A DNA stretch of 64,000 bases from Pseudomonas sp. KNUC1026 (lineage in GTDB: Bacteria; Pseudomonadota; Gammaproteobacteria; Pseudomonadales; Pseudomonadaceae). The translations under genes and the position numbers were made by a program. The notes under the pieces were generated by a model. It was not told where the DNA came from, did no database searches, and saw only the letters and a list, made by a program, of their open reading frames with translations. Within the stretch, counting starts at the first letter, position 1, and each line of letters starts with the position of its first letter. The stretch lies in contig NZ_CP087138.1 of the NCBI RefSeq assembly GCF_021650705.1, positions 3,224,001 through 3,288,000 on the forward strand, written 5' to 3'. This document shows, piece by piece, positions 20,189-29,293 of this stretch.

Positions 20189-21217
20189 TCAGCCCCGTGG
20201 CGGTTTGCGCTTGCTGCGAACAGCGCTCGGGCGCTCGGCCACTTGCGAGCCGCGTGGCTTGCGTGGCGCTGCCTTGCCGGCAGCCGGCTTGCCTTCGGCA
20301 GGCTTGCGCTCGCCGCCCTCATGCGCCGGGCGCAACTGCCGCACGCGCTCGCCACGGCCCAGCGGGCGCGACGATTTGCGTTGCAGGCGCTCCATCTTTT
20401 CCTTGTCGCGGCCAGGTTGCGATGGCAGCGCCACCGGCTTGAGGCCCACTTCGCCGGCGAGGATGTCGATCTCGCCCTGGCTCATTTCGCGCCAGCGGCC
20501 CATCGGCAGGTCGGAGTTGAGGAACACCGGGCCGAAGCGCACCCGCTTGAGGCGGCTCACCACCAGGCCCTGCGATTCCCACAGGCGGCGCACTTCGCGG
20601 TTGCGCCCTTCCATCACCACGCAGTGGTACCAGTGGTTGAAGCCGTCGCCGCCAGGCGCTTGCTGGATGTCGGTGAACTTGGCCGGGCCGTCTTCGAGCT
20701 CGACGCCCGCCTTGAGGCGCTCGATCATCTCGTCGGTGACTTCGCCGCGCACGCGCACGGCATACTCGCGGTCCATCTCGTAGGACGGGTGCATCAGGCG
20801 GTTGGCCAGCTCACCGTCGGTGGTGAACATCAAAAGGCCCGTAGTGTTGATGTCGAGGCGGCCGACGTTGATCCAGCGGCCTTCGCGCGGGCGCGGCAGG
20901 CGGTCGAATACGGTCGGGCGGCCTTCGGGGTCGTCACGGGTGCAGATCTCGCCGTCGGGCTTGTTGTACATCACCACGCGGCGCACCTGCTCGGCGGCCT
21001 TTTCGCGCTTGATCAACTGGCCGTCGACGCTGATGGCGTCGAGCGAATCGACGCGCTGGCCAAGGTTGGCGACCACGCCATTGACCTTGATACGGCCTTC
21101 GCTGATCCAGGCCTCGACGTCACGGCGCGAGCCGACGCCGATGCGGGCCAGTACTTTCTGCAGTTTTTCGCCCGAAGGCGGGATGACGACGGCGTCGTCG
21201 GAATGCTGTTCAGCCAT
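20189..21217 (-). CDS. rluB: 23S rRNA pseudouridine(2605) synthase RluB
   Basis: A 342-residue RsuA-type pseudouridine synthase. The S4 RNA-binding domain lies at about residues 15-70 (KLQKVLARIGVGSRRDVEAW). The catalytic aspartate is in GRLDINTTGLLMFTTDG. After residue 240 there is a long basic tail rich in Lys, Arg, Pro and Gly. RluB modifies U2605 of 23S rRNA. Linkage to scpA-scpB is the widespread bacterial arrangement. RsuA or RluE/F are less likely given the scpAB context and tail. Confidence 0.95.
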   Translation of the reverse strand: MAEQHSDDAVVIPPSGEKLQKVLARIGVGSRRDVEAWISEGRIKVNGVVANLGQRVDSLDAISVDGQLIKREKAAEQVRRVVMYNKPDGEICTRDDPEGRPTVFDRLPRPREGRWINVGRLDINTTGLLMFTTDGELANRLMHPSYEMDREYAVRVRGEVTDEMIERLKAGVELEDGPAKFTDIQQAPGGDGFNHWYHCVVMEGRNREVRRLWESQGLVVSRLKRVRFGPVFLNSDLPMGRWREMSQGEIDILAGEVGLKPVALPSQPGRDKEKMERLQRKSSRPLGRGERVRQLRPAHEGGERKPAEGKPAAGKAAPRKPRGSQVAERPSAVRSKRKPPRG

Positions 21218-21300
21218 GAGTGAGCACCTCCCGGTGTGTAAGCTGTAAAGGGGCGCGCATCATACGCTGCGGGCAACGCCTGCGCACCTTGATTGTGGCC

Positions 21301-22122
21301 TTATTGCGCCGGTTCGTCGGGCCGGTCGTCGGCTGATTCATCACTGGCCTGCTGCTGCTCGGTTTCAGGCTCTGGCCGCAACAGGTCATCGAAGTCGGTC
21401 TTGATGCCCTGCTCCATGGTGTCGAGCTCGGCCAGCAGTGTGCGGAAGCTGGTCTGCTCGCGGGCCTCGCCGCCGAGTTCGCCGTCCACCTCCTCACCTT
21501 CCAGCGCAACGCTGGCATCGGCCAGCGCCTGCAGGTGGGCAGGCACCGGCGCATCGTCGTCGCCCTCTTCCGGCACGATCTGCGGCTCCAGCTCGCGCAG
21601 CTCGGCGAGCGGCGGCAAGTCCTCGAGGCTTTTGAGGTTGAAGTGATCGAGAAACGCCTTGGTGGTGGCGAACATCGCCGGCCGGCCGGGCACATCGCGA
21701 TAGCCGACCACGCGGATCCACTCGCGCTCCACCAGGGTCTTGACGATGTTGCTGTTGACCGCCACGCCACGCACGTCTTCGATTTCACCCCGGGTGATGG
21801 GCTGGCGGTAAGCGACCAGGGCCAGGGTTTCGAGCAAGGCACGGGAGTAACGCTGCGGGCGCTCCTCCCAGAGCCGGCCGACCCAGGGCGCGAACTTCTC
21901 GCGAATCTGCAAGCGATAGCCGGAGGCCACTTCCACCAGCTCGAAAGCACGGTTGTCGCAAGACTTCTTCAACAGCTCCAGCGCACGCTTGAAGACATTC
22001 GGACCCGGCCGCTCGGCTTCATCGAACAGCTCATAGAGTCGATCCAGGTTCTGTGGCTTGCCGCTGGCCAGCAGGAAAGCTTCCAGCAGCGGCGCCAACT
22101 CACGGGGCTCGTTCAGGTTCAT
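21301..22122 (-). CDS. scpB: Segregation and condensation protein B
   Basis: A 273-residue ScpB with two winged-helix domains (core residues 1-190: LAPLLEAFLLASGKPQNLDR and LALVAYRQPITRGEIEDVRG). An acidic, Glu-rich C-terminal extension of about 80 residues is common in pseudomonads. ScpB dimers bind ScpA at the SMC head in the condensin-like complex that compacts and segregates chromosomes. It follows scpA by 12 bases. Confidence 0.96.
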   Translation of the reverse strand: MNLNEPRELAPLLEAFLLASGKPQNLDRLYELFDEAERPGPNVFKRALELLKKSCDNRAFELVEVASGYRLQIREKFAPWVGRLWEERPQRYSRALLETLALVAYRQPITRGEIEDVRGVAVNSNIVKTLVEREWIRVVGYRDVPGRPAMFATTKAFLDHFNLKSLEDLPPLAELRELEPQIVPEEGDDDAPVPAHLQALADASVALEGEEVDGELGGEAREQTSFRTLLAELDTMEQGIKTDFDDLLRPEPETEQQQASDESADDRPDEPAQ

Positions 22123-22134
22123 CAGGGCACTCGG

Positions 22135-22962
22135 TCACTCGGCGGTGGGGGCTTCGGTGCGGGTACGCACATGGATGGCGGCGAAGGGCTCATTCTGCAC
22201 AAGTTCGATCAGCGATTCCTTGACCAGCTCCAGGATCGCCATGAAGGTCACCACCACGCCCAGCTTGCCTTCTTCGGCGCTGAACAGCGAAACGAAGGGC
22301 ACGAAGGCGCCATCGCGCAGGCGCTCGAGCACCTGGCTCATGCGCTCGCGGGTCGACAGCGCCTCGCGGCTGACCTGGTGGCTTTCGAACATGTCGTTGC
22401 GCCGCAGCACGTCGGCCATGGCCAGCAACACCTCCTGCAGCGCCACCTCCGGCAGCAACTTGCGGGCTTTGGCCAGCGGTGCATCCAGGCTTGGCACGAC
22501 GATCTCGCGGCCGACCCTCGGCAGCCCGTCGATCTGCTCGGCTGCGCCCTTGAAGCGTTCGTACTCCTGCAGGCGGCGGATCAGTTCGGCACGCGGGTCG
22601 CCCTCTTCTTCCTCTACCTCGGCCGAGCGCGGCAGCAGCATGCGCGACTTGATCTCGGCGAGCATGGCGGCCATCACCAGGTACTCGGCGGCGAGCTCCA
22701 GGCGCACGGTTTTCATCAACTCCACGTAGCTCATGTACTGGCGGGTGATCTCGGCCACGGGGATGTCGAGCACGTCGATGTTCTGCTTGCGAATCAGGTA
22801 CAGCAGCAGGTCGAGCGGGCCTTCGAAGGCTTCAAGAAACACTTCCAAAGCGTCGGGCGGGATGTACAGGTCCTGCGGCAGTTCGGTGACGGCCTCGCCG
22901 TACACCAGCGCCAATCGCAGCTGCTGCGGAGCCGTGAGCTCCACGGCCTCGGTTTCGCTCAC
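22135..22962 (-). CDS. scpA: Segregation and condensation protein A
   Basis: A 275-residue kleisin. The conserved N-terminal stretch is EVFLEAFEGPLDLLLYLIRK, and IPVAEITRQYMSYVELM follows. The C-terminus binds the SMC head. The GTG at 22962 is chosen because it overlaps the yciO stop as GTGA, a typical coupling, and starts [13 protein letters not shown] longer frame to 22995 exists, and a shorter start near the LEVFLEAF segment is used in some annotations. It bridges SMC heads together with ScpB. Confidence 0.93.
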   Translation of the reverse strand: MSETEAVELTAPQQLRLALVYGEAVTELPQDLYIPPDALEVFLEAFEGPLDLLLYLIRKQNIDVLDIPVAEITRQYMSYVELMKTVRLELAAEYLVMAAMLAEIKSRMLLPRSAEVEEEEGDPRAELIRRLQEYERFKGAAEQIDGLPRVGREIVVPSLDAPLAKARKLLPEVALQEVLLAMADVLRRNDMFESHQVSREALSTRERMSQVLERLRDGAFVPFVSLFSAEEGKLGVVVTFMAILELVKESLIELVQNEPFAAIHVRTRTEAPTAE

Positions 22963-23588
22963 GCCGCGCCCCCGAACGGCGCCGGGTCGCCACACCCCAC
23001 GCGCACTACTTGCGGTTCGTCCTCGGTCATGTCAACCACGGTGGAGGCCGAATGGCCGCCGGCGCCGCCGTCGATGATCAGGTCGACGTGGTGCTCCAGC
23101 CGCTCGCGTATCAGCTCAGGGTCGTTCAGCGGCTCGGCATCGCCTGGCAATACCAGCGTCACGCTCATCAACGGCTTGCCCAGTTCCTCCAGCAGCGCCA
23201 GCGCAATGGGATGCCCCGGCACCCGCAGGCCGATGGTACGGCGCTTGGGGTGCAGCAGCAGGCGCGGCACTTCACGGGTAGCGTTGAGAATGAAGGTGTA
23301 CGGCCCTGGTGTGTAGGTTTTGAGCAAGCGGAACTGCCCGGTGTCGACCTTGGCGAACAGGCCCAGTTGCGACAGGTCGCGGCACAGCAGGGTGAAGTTG
23401 TGCCGGTCGTCGAGTTGGCGCAGGCGCCGAACGCGCTCCACTGCGGACTTTTCACCGATGCGGCAGCCAATGGCGTAGGAGGAGTCGGTGGGATAAACCA
23501 CCACTCCGCCACGGCGAATGATGTCCACGGCTTGCTTGATCAGCCGCGTTTGGGGGTTTTGCGGATGAATCTGGAAAAACTGGCTCAC
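22959..23588 (-). CDS. yciO: YciO family protein (Sua5/YrdC-like threonylcarbamoyl-AMP synthase fold)
   Basis: A 209-residue YrdC-fold protein. The N-terminal [20 protein letters not shown] and [11 protein letters not shown] are diagnostic of YciO rather than TsaC or full-length Sua5. YciO can make threonylcarbamoyl-AMP weakly, but its role is unsettled. The GTG at 23588 follows GAGG at good spacing; an ATG at 23618 is possible but overlaps rnm. The order rnm-yciO-scpA-scpB-rluB is shared widely among gammaproteobacteria. Confidence 0.9.
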   Translation of the reverse strand: MSQFFQIHPQNPQTRLIKQAVDIIRRGGVVVYPTDSSYAIGCRIGEKSAVERVRRLRQLDDRHNFTLLCRDLSQLGLFAKVDTGQFRLLKTYTPGPYTFILNATREVPRLLLHPKRRTIGLRVPGHPIALALLEELGKPLMSVTLVLPGDAEPLNDPELIRERLEHHVDLIIDGGAGGHSASTVVDMTEDEPQVVRVGCGDPAPFGGAA

Positions 23589-23598
23589 CGTATCTACC

Positions 23599-24456
23599 TC
23601 AGGCCAATGCTGGCTCATGTCGGAAACGCGCCCACAAGGGCGGCAGGTCTTCGGGCAAGGGGCGATAACTGCCGATTTCGCCCCACAGGCCCGGGCCGTG
23701 GAAGTCGCTGCCGGCGCTGGCCAGCATGCCGAATTCACGGGCCAGGATCGACAGCGTACCCACCTGCTCGGCCGCCTGCATGCCGTTGACCACCTCCAGC
23801 GCATGCCCGCCGGCGCCCAGGAAGTCGGCCACCAGGCGCCGGCGCTTGCTGCGGGTGAAGTTGTAGTGCATCGGGTGCGCCAGGCTCACCCAGGCGCCAG
23901 CTTCGCGCAGCGTGCGCACGGTGGCTTCCAGGGTCGGCCAATGCAGCTTCACATCGCCCAGCTTGCCTGCGCCCAGCCAACGCTGGAAGGCCGTGTTGCG
24001 GTCGGCGACGAAGCCAGCCTGCACCAGGTATTCGGCGAAATGCGGCCGGGCCGGTGCGTTGCTGCTGTCGCCCAGGGCTTGCTGGACTGCGCGCGCACCG
24101 GCCAGGGTATCGGGCATGCCCTTGGCCGCCAGCCGCCGGTCGATTTCTTCGGCGCGCAACCAGCGGCCATGGTGCAGCGCGTGCAGCGCTTCAGCCAACG
24201 GCGGAGCGTCCAGAGCAAAGTGATAACCCAGCACATGGATGGTTGCCCCGCCCCAGGTGCAGGACATCTCGACGCCGCTGACCCACTGCATGCCCAGCGC
24301 CTTGGCGGTGTCACGCGCCTGGGGCAGGCCTTCGAGGGTGTCATGGTCGGTCAGCGCCAGGGTGTGAACGCCGCGTTCGTGGGCACGCGCCACCAGCTCG
24401 GCAGGCGCGAGCAGCCCGTCGGAGGCGGTGCTGTGGCAGTGCAAATCAACGATCAT
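23599..24456 (-). CDS. rnm: RNase AM (PHP-domain 5'-3' exonuclease, TrpH/YciV)
   Basis: A 285-residue PHP-domain phosphoesterase. The N-terminal metal motif is [11 protein letters not shown]. Further metal-site segments are [30 protein letters not shown] and [11 protein letters not shown]. coli YciV/RNase AM matures the 5' ends of rRNAs and degrades short oligonucleotides. It is divergent from yciB, with 66 bases between the two starts. Confidence 0.93.
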   Translation of the reverse strand: MIVDLHCHSTASDGLLAPAELVARAHERGVHTLALTDHDTLEGLPQARDTAKALGMQWVSGVEMSCTWGGATIHVLGYHFALDAPPLAEALHALHHGRWLRAEEIDRRLAAKGMPDTLAGARAVQQALGDSSNAPARPHFAEYLVQAGFVADRNTAFQRWLGAGKLGDVKLHWPTLEATVRTLREAGAWVSLAHPMHYNFTRSKRRRLVADFLGAGGHALEVVNGMQAAEQVGTLSILAREFGMLASAGSDFHGPGLWGEIGSYRPLPEDLPPLWARFRHEPALA

Positions 24457-24522
24457 CGGCGGCGCTTTCGCAGTCTGGAAGGTTTGCTATTATGCCGCCA
24501 CGTCCCGTCGCTGGCTGCTACC

Positions 24523-25110
24523 GTGAAGCAATTAATCGATTTCATCCCGCTGTTCCTGTTTCTCATCGTCTACAAAGTCGCCCCGCAAACCTTCGATGTC
24601 GCCGGCATTCCTTTCAGCGTAGGCAATATCTTCAGCGCCACGCAGGTGCTGATCGCCAGCTCCGTGGTGGTCTACGGCGCACTGTTCATCAAGCAGCGGC
24701 GGCTGGAGAAGGGCCAATGGTTCACCCTGCTGGCATGCCTGCTGTTCGGCAGCCTTACACTGGCCTTCCACAGTGAGACCTTCCTCAAATGGAAGGCGCC
24801 GGTGGTGAACTGGGTATTCGCGCTGGTGTTCCTGGGCAGCCACTTCGTCGGTAACCAAGTGCTGGTCAAGCGGGTGATGGGCCATGCACTCACCTTGCCC
24901 GACGCGGTCTGGGCACGCCTTAACCTGGCCTGGGTAGCGTTCTTCATCATCTGCGGGGCCGCCAACCTGTTCGTGGCGTTCACCTTCGAGCGCTTCTGGG
25001 TCGACTTCAAGGTCTTCGGCAGCCTGGGCATGACGCTGATCTTCCTGCTGTGCCAAGGCGTCTACCTGTCCCGCCACCTTCACGATGCCAAGCCCGACCA
25101 GGAGAAATGA
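24523..25110 (+). CDS. yciB: Inner-membrane septation protein YciB/IspZ
   Basis: A 195-residue membrane protein with about five helices starting [23 protein letters not shown] start at 24523 gives the family N-terminus; no ATG in frame fits. YciB interacts with cell-elongation and division proteins and affects envelope integrity. Conserved features include [15 protein letters not shown] and [18 protein letters not shown]. It is followed one base later by yciI. Confidence 0.93.
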   Translation: MKQLIDFIPLFLFLIVYKVAPQTFDVAGIPFSVGNIFSATQVLIASSVVVYGALFIKQRRLEKGQWFTLLACLLFGSLTLAFHSETFLKWKAPVVNWVFALVFLGSHFVGNQVLVKRVMGHALTLPDAVWARLNLAWVAFFIICGAANLFVAFTFERFWVDFKVFGSLGMTLIFLLCQGVYLSRHLHDAKPDQEK

Positions 25111-25111
25111 C

Positions 25112-25411
25112 ATGCTCTACGCAATCTTCGCCACCGACGTGGCCGACTCGCTCGAAAAGCGCCTGAGCGTTCGCCCTGCCCACCTGGAGCGGATCAAGCA
25201 GCTGCAGGCCGAAGGCCGCCTCGCACTTGCCGGCCCATTGCCCGCTATCGACAGCAACGACCCGGGGAGCGCCGGCTTCACCGGCAGCCTGGTGGTGGCC
25301 GAGTTCGCTTCGCTGGAAGCAGCCAAAGCTTGGGCGGCTGCGGACCCTTACGTCAGCGCCGGTGTCTATGCCGATGTGGTGATCAAACCGTTCAAACAGG
25401 TGCTGCCGTAA
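25112..25411 (+). CDS. yciI: YciI family protein
   Basis: A 99-residue dimeric alpha/beta-barrel protein of the YCII family. Family features are [22 protein letters not shown] and [18 protein letters not shown]. The His and Asp residues (His-25 region and Asp in AADPY) are thought to form the active site, but its reaction is unknown. It is translated with yciB and stops three bases before the cpxR-like gene, so the three may be co-transcribed. Confidence 0.92.
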   Translation: MLYAIFATDVADSLEKRLSVRPAHLERIKQLQAEGRLALAGPLPAIDSNDPGSAGFTGSLVVAEFASLEAAKAWAAADPYVSAGVYADVVIKPFKQVLP

Positions 25412-25414
25412 ACC

Positions 25415-26092
25415 ATGAGCGATGTGCTGCTGATCGACGACGACGTCGAGCTGTGTGAACTGCTGAGCAGTTGGCTGGCCCAGGAAGGCTTCAGCGTGCA
25501 CGCCTGCCATGACGGTGCCAGTGCCCGTGCGGCACTTTCCGAAATGCCGCCGCAAGCGGTGGTGCTCGATGTGATGCTTCCCGACGGCAGCGGCCTGGAA
25601 GTGCTCAAGCAGCTGCGCGCCGAGCGCACCGACCTGCCGGTGGTGATGCTTTCAGCTCGCGGCGAGCCGCTGGACCGCATTCTGGGCCTGGAGCTAGGCG
25701 CCGACGACTACGTGGCCAAGCCCTGTGACCCGCGCGAGCTTACCGCCCGCCTGCGCGCAGTGCTGCGCCGCAGCCACCCCACCGCTACCACCACGCAGCT
25801 CGAACTGGGCGACCTGGTGTTCAGCCCGGCGCGCGGTGTGGTCACTGTCGACCAGCGCGACATTTCCCTGACCGTTTCCGAAAGCCGCCTGCTCGAGGCC
25901 CTGTTGCGCCAGCCGGGCGACCCGCTGGACAAGCAGGCGCTGGCGCAACTGGCGCTTGGCCGCAAGCTCACCCTGTACGACCGCAGCCTCGATATGCACG
26001 TGAGCAACCTGCGCAAGAAGATCGGCCCGCACGCCGACGGCCGCCCGCGAATCGTTGCCTTGCGTAGCCGTGGCTACTTCTACGCGCAATAG
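25415..26092 (+). CDS. cpxR: OmpR-family response regulator, CpxR-like
   Basis: A 225-residue regulator. The receiver domain (1-120) has acidic residues D8-D10, phospho-acceptor D52 in VVLDVMLPDGSG, Ser in MLSARGEP and Lys in YVAKPCDP. A winged-helix Trans_reg_C domain (about 130-225) ends in HVSNLRKKIG and VALRSRGYFYAQ. It is the partner of the kinase at 26754. With a CpxP/Spy-like periplasmic gene between them, the trio matches the Pseudomonas CpxRA-like envelope-stress system. A tandem GTAAA box follows the gene. Confidence 0.85.
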   Translation: MSDVLLIDDDVELCELLSSWLAQEGFSVHACHDGASARAALSEMPPQAVVLDVMLPDGSGLEVLKQLRAERTDLPVVMLSARGEPLDRILGLELGADDYVAKPCDPRELTARLRAVLRRSHPTATTTQLELGDLVFSPARGVVTVDQRDISLTVSESRLLEALLRQPGDPLDKQALAQLALGRKLTLYDRSLDMHVSNLRKKIGPHADGRPRIVALRSRGYFYAQ

Positions 26093-26100
26093 CGCCGGCG

Positions 26101-26116
26101 TTTACCAACCCTTTAC
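26101..26116 (-). promoter_or_regulatory. CpxR-type tandem GTAAA box
   Basis: TTTAC-CAACCC-TTTAC on the plus strand reads GTAAA-N6-GTAAA on the minus strand, the known CpxR recognition pattern. It sits about 95 bases upstream of the CpxP-like gene, a good place for activation of that gene by the regulator encoded just before it. Confidence 0.65.
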
Positions 26117-26209
26117 GTAGGCCTGACCGCCGCTGACGCAGCCCTGAGTAATCTGAGCTCATCCGGTAACCACATACCACCGGGCCCAGACCACCAGGAG
26201 AAACACACC

Positions 26210-26917
26210 ATGCGCAAGACCCTTGCCGCCTTGATGCTCGCCGCTACCCTGCCCACCCTCGCCATGGCCGCACCGCCTGCCGGCCCTGACGGCGTGCCAC
26301 CACCTCCACCCTTCGAACACGGCCCGATGATGGATCGTGGCCCGATGCTCGAACATGGCCGCCCTGGCCCGGACATGTTCCGCGAGCTGGACCTGAATCG
26401 CGAACAGCGCATGCAGATCGGCAAACTGATGCGTGAGCAGATGCACCAGCGCCATGAGATCACCCGGTCGTTCCTCGACAAGCTGCCGGCGGCCGACCAG
26501 AAGGCCATGCAGGACCAGATCAAGGCCAACGAGGACAAGAACCGCGATGCCGTTCGCGCCGTGCTCACCCCTGAGCAGAAGAAGCAGTTCGACGAGATCA
26601 AGAAGGAACAGGACGCTCGCCGCGCCGAATGGGCCGAGTTCCAGGCCTGGAAAGCGCAAAAGGACAGAGAAAGCCCAGTAAACTGCGCCTCTGACTGTTC
26701 AACCGGCCCGGCCCTCTTCAACGAGGCCGGGCTGCCTGCGTTCGAGGTGCCTTTTGCGTTCATTGTTCTGGCGGATCCTTGCAAGCTTCTGGCTGGCCAT
26801 CGCCCTGGTATCCGGGCTTTCGGTGCTGATGGGCCATGTGCTCAATCAGGACGCCTGGATTCTCAGCCGGCACCCGGTGCTGAAGGATTTCGCCCAGCAG
26901 TGGGTGGACACCTATGA
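26210..26917 (+). CDS. CpxP/Spy-like periplasmic protein, C-terminus frameshifted
   Basis: There is a signal peptide (MRKTLAALMLAATLPTLAMA), a Pro/Met/His-rich segment (FEHGPMMDRGPMLEHG) and a helical Spy/CpxP domain with two LTxxQ-like motifs: LDLNREQRMQIG and LTPEQKKQFDEI. As read, the frame runs to 26917, through a GC hairpin and 164 bases into cpxA, and its last 80 residues look non-coding. Removing one base near 26663-26668 gives the ending KAQKAEKAQ with TAA at 26679-26681 and 156 residues. I take that as the true product. It is a likely periplasmic chaperone or stress-sensor inhibitor. Confidence 0.75.
   Translation: MRKTLAALMLAATLPTLAMAAPPAGPDGVPPPPPFEHGPMMDRGPMLEHGRPGPDMFRELDLNREQRMQIGKLMREQMHQRHEITRSFLDKLPAADQKAMQDQIKANEDKNRDAVRAVLTPEQKKQFDEIKKEQDARRAEWAEFQAWKAQKDRESPVNCASDCSTGPALFNEAGLPAFEVPFAFIVLADPCKLLAGHRPGIRAFGADGPCAQSGRLDSQPAPGAEGFRPAVGGHL
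26706..26732 (+). terminator. Hairpin between the CpxP-like gene and cpxA
   Basis: A perfect 8-bp stem, GCCCGGCC / GGCCGGGC, with an 11-base loop. It lies after the proposed true stop of the CpxP-like gene and before the TTG start of cpxA. It is probably a partial terminator that lowers kinase expression relative to the periplasmic protein. Confidence 0.5.
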
Positions 26918-28091
26918 AGGCCAGGGTGCCGATGCCGCCCAGGCACTGCTCGAACAGCGAAAGCGCGAGTTCCACATCGATACCCAGGTGCTCAACGACA
27001 GCGGCGACGCCGTGGTGCCCGGGACCTTCCCGCGCCGTGCACAGGCCATGGAAGCCCACAACAATGACGGGCGGCCCCTGCCCTGGCGCCGCCTGACCAC
27101 CGAATACACGAGCCCCAACAGCCAGGACACCTACCTGCTGATCTACCGCATCCCGCACCCGCTGATCGACGACTGGCACCGCGAAAGCCTGACCGGCCCG
27201 ATCGGCGGCTTGATCATCGCGCTGGTGGTGCTGACTTTGTTCAGCCTGCTGGTGACACTCTCGATCACCCGCCCGCTGAGCCGGCTGCGCGGGGCGGTGC
27301 ACGACCTGGGCCAGGCCACCTACCAGCAGAACAGCCTGGCCAAGCTTGCAGCGCGGCGCGATGAGTTCGGCGTGCTGGCCAACGACTTCAACCGCATGGG
27401 CTCACGCCTGCAGAGCCTGATCGGCAGCCAGCGGCAGTTGCTGCGCGACGTGTCGCACGAACTGCGTTCACCGCTGGCGCGGCTGCGCATCGCCATGGCG
27501 CTGGCCGAACGCGCTGAGCCTGCACAGCGTGAACAGCTGTGGCCGAGGCTCACGCGTGAGTGTGACCGGCTGGAGGCGTTGATCAGCGAAATTCTCGAGC
27601 TGGCGCGGGTCGATGCCGAACAGGCGCACCCCGAGACCGTCGACCTGAACCAGATCCTGGGCGGTATCCGCCGCGACGCGCAGCTCAGCGCCCCGGACCA
27701 GAACGTGAAGGTCGAGGCCGAACCCGGCCTGCAATTGCAGGGGTGGCCAACGCTGGTAGAGCGCGCTCTGGATAACCTGGTGCGCAACGCATTGCGCTTC
27801 AACCCGGCCGATCAGGCCATCGAGATCAGTGCGTCGAGCGAGGGAGAGGGCTTGCTCATCAGCGTTCGTGACCACGGGCCGGGTTGCCCGCCGGAACACC
27901 TGGGCCAATTGGGCGAGCCGTTCTACCGCGCCCCTGGCCAGAGCGCTGCGGGCCATGGCCTGGGCCTTGCCATCGCTCGGCGTGCAGCCGAGCGCCACGG
28001 CGGCAGCCTCATATTTGCCAATGACCCAAGTGGAGGGTTCACCGCTCGTATGCAGTTGCCGAAAGTACCTGCACCCGCGAGATTGACGTAG
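26754..28091 (+). CDS. cpxA: Sensor histidine kinase, CpxA-like
   Basis: A 445-residue kinase with TM1 at about residues 9-30, a periplasmic domain to about 150, TM2 at about 153-175, a HAMP domain, a HisKA domain with the phospho-accepting His in RDVSHELRSPLARLR, and an HATPase domain (N-box NLVRNALRF, DHGPGCPPE, GHGLGLAIARR). The TTG at 26754 is preceded by GAGGTG at proper spacing. It is expected to phosphorylate the CpxR-like regulator and to respond to envelope stress through the CpxP-like protein. Confidence 0.85.
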   Translation: MRSLFWRILASFWLAIALVSGLSVLMGHVLNQDAWILSRHPVLKDFAQQWVDTYEGQGADAAQALLEQRKREFHIDTQVLNDSGDAVVPGTFPRRAQAMEAHNNDGRPLPWRRLTTEYTSPNSQDTYLLIYRIPHPLIDDWHRESLTGPIGGLIIALVVLTLFSLLVTLSITRPLSRLRGAVHDLGQATYQQNSLAKLAARRDEFGVLANDFNRMGSRLQSLIGSQRQLLRDVSHELRSPLARLRIAMALAERAEPAQREQLWPRLTRECDRLEALISEILELARVDAEQAHPETVDLNQILGGIRRDAQLSAPDQNVKVEAEPGLQLQGWPTLVERALDNLVRNALRFNPADQAIEISASSEGEGLLISVRDHGPGCPPEHLGQLGEPFYRAPGQSAAGHGLGLAIARRAAERHGGSLIFANDPSGGFTARMQLPKVPAPARLT

Positions 28092-28194
28092 ACAATCCGT
28101 AGGAGCGCAACTTTCCGCTTGCCTGCGGCCTTTCGAAACCGGCACATCACCGCGTCGCCCGGCGTAGCCGAGCTCCTGCAATACAGCGAAGGGG

Positions 28195-28434
28195 TCAGCG
28201 GGCTGCCAGGCTCGGAGCGGCGCCGGTATTCGACCAACGGCTGTAAGTCTCACGCGCCCGGTCCAGCCAGATGCGCCACTGCTGCTCGTCCAGCAGGCAG
28301 AAGTCTCTCAACGCGTAGAGGTAACCCACGGTCGAGGTGTAATTGCTCAGCGCCAGCGAATCGAAGCCGGCCGACGCAATAGCGTCGATGCGGGCCTCCA
28401 CACGGCTGGTAACTGATTCGGGTACGTCGGCCAT
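28195..28434 (-). CDS. Small hypothetical protein
   Basis: A 79-residue protein, not recognised. The composition is normal for a soluble helical protein (VTSRVEARIDAIASAGFDS, LLDEQQWRIWLDRARETYSR) with no signal peptide or membrane segment. It stands alone between cpxA and tam on the minus strand. The reading frame is plausible because it has balanced amino-acid use, but nothing independent supports it. Confidence 0.5.
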   Translation of the reverse strand: MADVPESVTSRVEARIDAIASAGFDSLALSNYTSTVGYLYALRDFCLLDEQQWRIWLDRARETYSRWSNTGAAPSLAAR

Positions 28435-28509
28435 CAGGCGCTCCAGAATGCTCGGATAGGGCGAATTCAGGAGGTAGGAGCGCCCATGGCCTTTACAAGT
28501 TCCTGCCCC

Positions 28510-29274
28510 TCAGCGCTGGGCGACGACGAACAGGCGGGGAAAAGGCAGCAGCACGCTGCCATCGGGCAGCACCTCGTACGCCTTGGCAAGTTCGGCATGG
28601 TACTGGGCAACGAAGGCTTCGGCCTGGTGCGCATCGAGCTGGGAAAGGTACGGGCCCAGCGCCGAGCCCCTGAACCATTCCACCACCGCAGAGATGCCTC
28701 CAGCCAACGGATGATGGTAAGTGGTGCGCCACACATCCACCTGCTGGCACAGCGGCTTGAGCAGCCGATAGTAGAAGCTGGCGCCATGCCGGGGCGGCAA
28801 TGCGAACCCGGCAAAACGTTCGGCCCATGGGCCACTCTCTGCAACCTTGCGCAGTGCCCGGTGGGCAGGCTCTTCAAGGTTATCGGGCGTCTGCACGGCG
28901 AGGGTGCCACCGGCCGCCAGCTGCGCGACCAGATGCGGATAGAGTTGATCGTGATCGGGCAGCCACTGCAGCGACGCATTGGCCAGGATCACATCCTGCC
29001 GCTGCGCAGCCTGCCAATGGCCAATGTCGCCAGCCTCGAAGCTCATGTGCGGCAAGCGCTCGCGTGCGGCCTGCAGCATGTCGGCTGCCGAATCCAGGCC
29101 ACTGATGTGCGCCTGCGGGAAGCGCTGGGCCAGGATCTCGGTGGAGTTGCCCGGGCCGCAGCCCAGGTCGATGGCGTTGCGCACCACTGCAGTGGGGATG
29201 GCGGCGATCAGGTCACGTACCGGGCGGGTGCGCTGGGCTTCGAATATCGAGTACTGCTGGGCGTGCCAACTCAT
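28510..29274 (-). CDS. tam: Trans-aconitate 2-methyltransferase
   Basis: A 254-residue class I SAM-dependent methyltransferase. Motif I is IDLGCGPGNSTEIL. The family N-terminus MSWHAQQYSIFEAQRTRPVR and the segments ILANASLQWLPDH and MQ-type QTPDNLEEPAHRAL fit Tam. It methylates trans-aconitate, which inhibits the citric-acid cycle. The second of two adjacent ATGs (29274) is preferred because AAGGAGG lies at a usable distance only for it. Confidence 0.9.
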   Translation of the reverse strand: MSWHAQQYSIFEAQRTRPVRDLIAAIPTAVVRNAIDLGCGPGNSTEILAQRFPQAHISGLDSAADMLQAARERLPHMSFEAGDIGHWQAAQRQDVILANASLQWLPDHDQLYPHLVAQLAAGGTLAVQTPDNLEEPAHRALRKVAESGPWAERFAGFALPPRHGASFYYRLLKPLCQQVDVWRTTYHHPLAGGISAVVEWFRGSALGPYLSQLDAHQAEAFVAQYHAELAKAYEVLPDGSVLLPFPRLFVVAQR

Positions 29275-29293
29275 CATGCCTCCTTGGCGGGGT

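Noticed and set aside
26691..26917. C-terminal extension of the CpxP-like protein as read
   Set aside because: It crosses a hairpin and overlaps cpxA by 164 bases, with non-protein-like composition; a one-base error explains it better.
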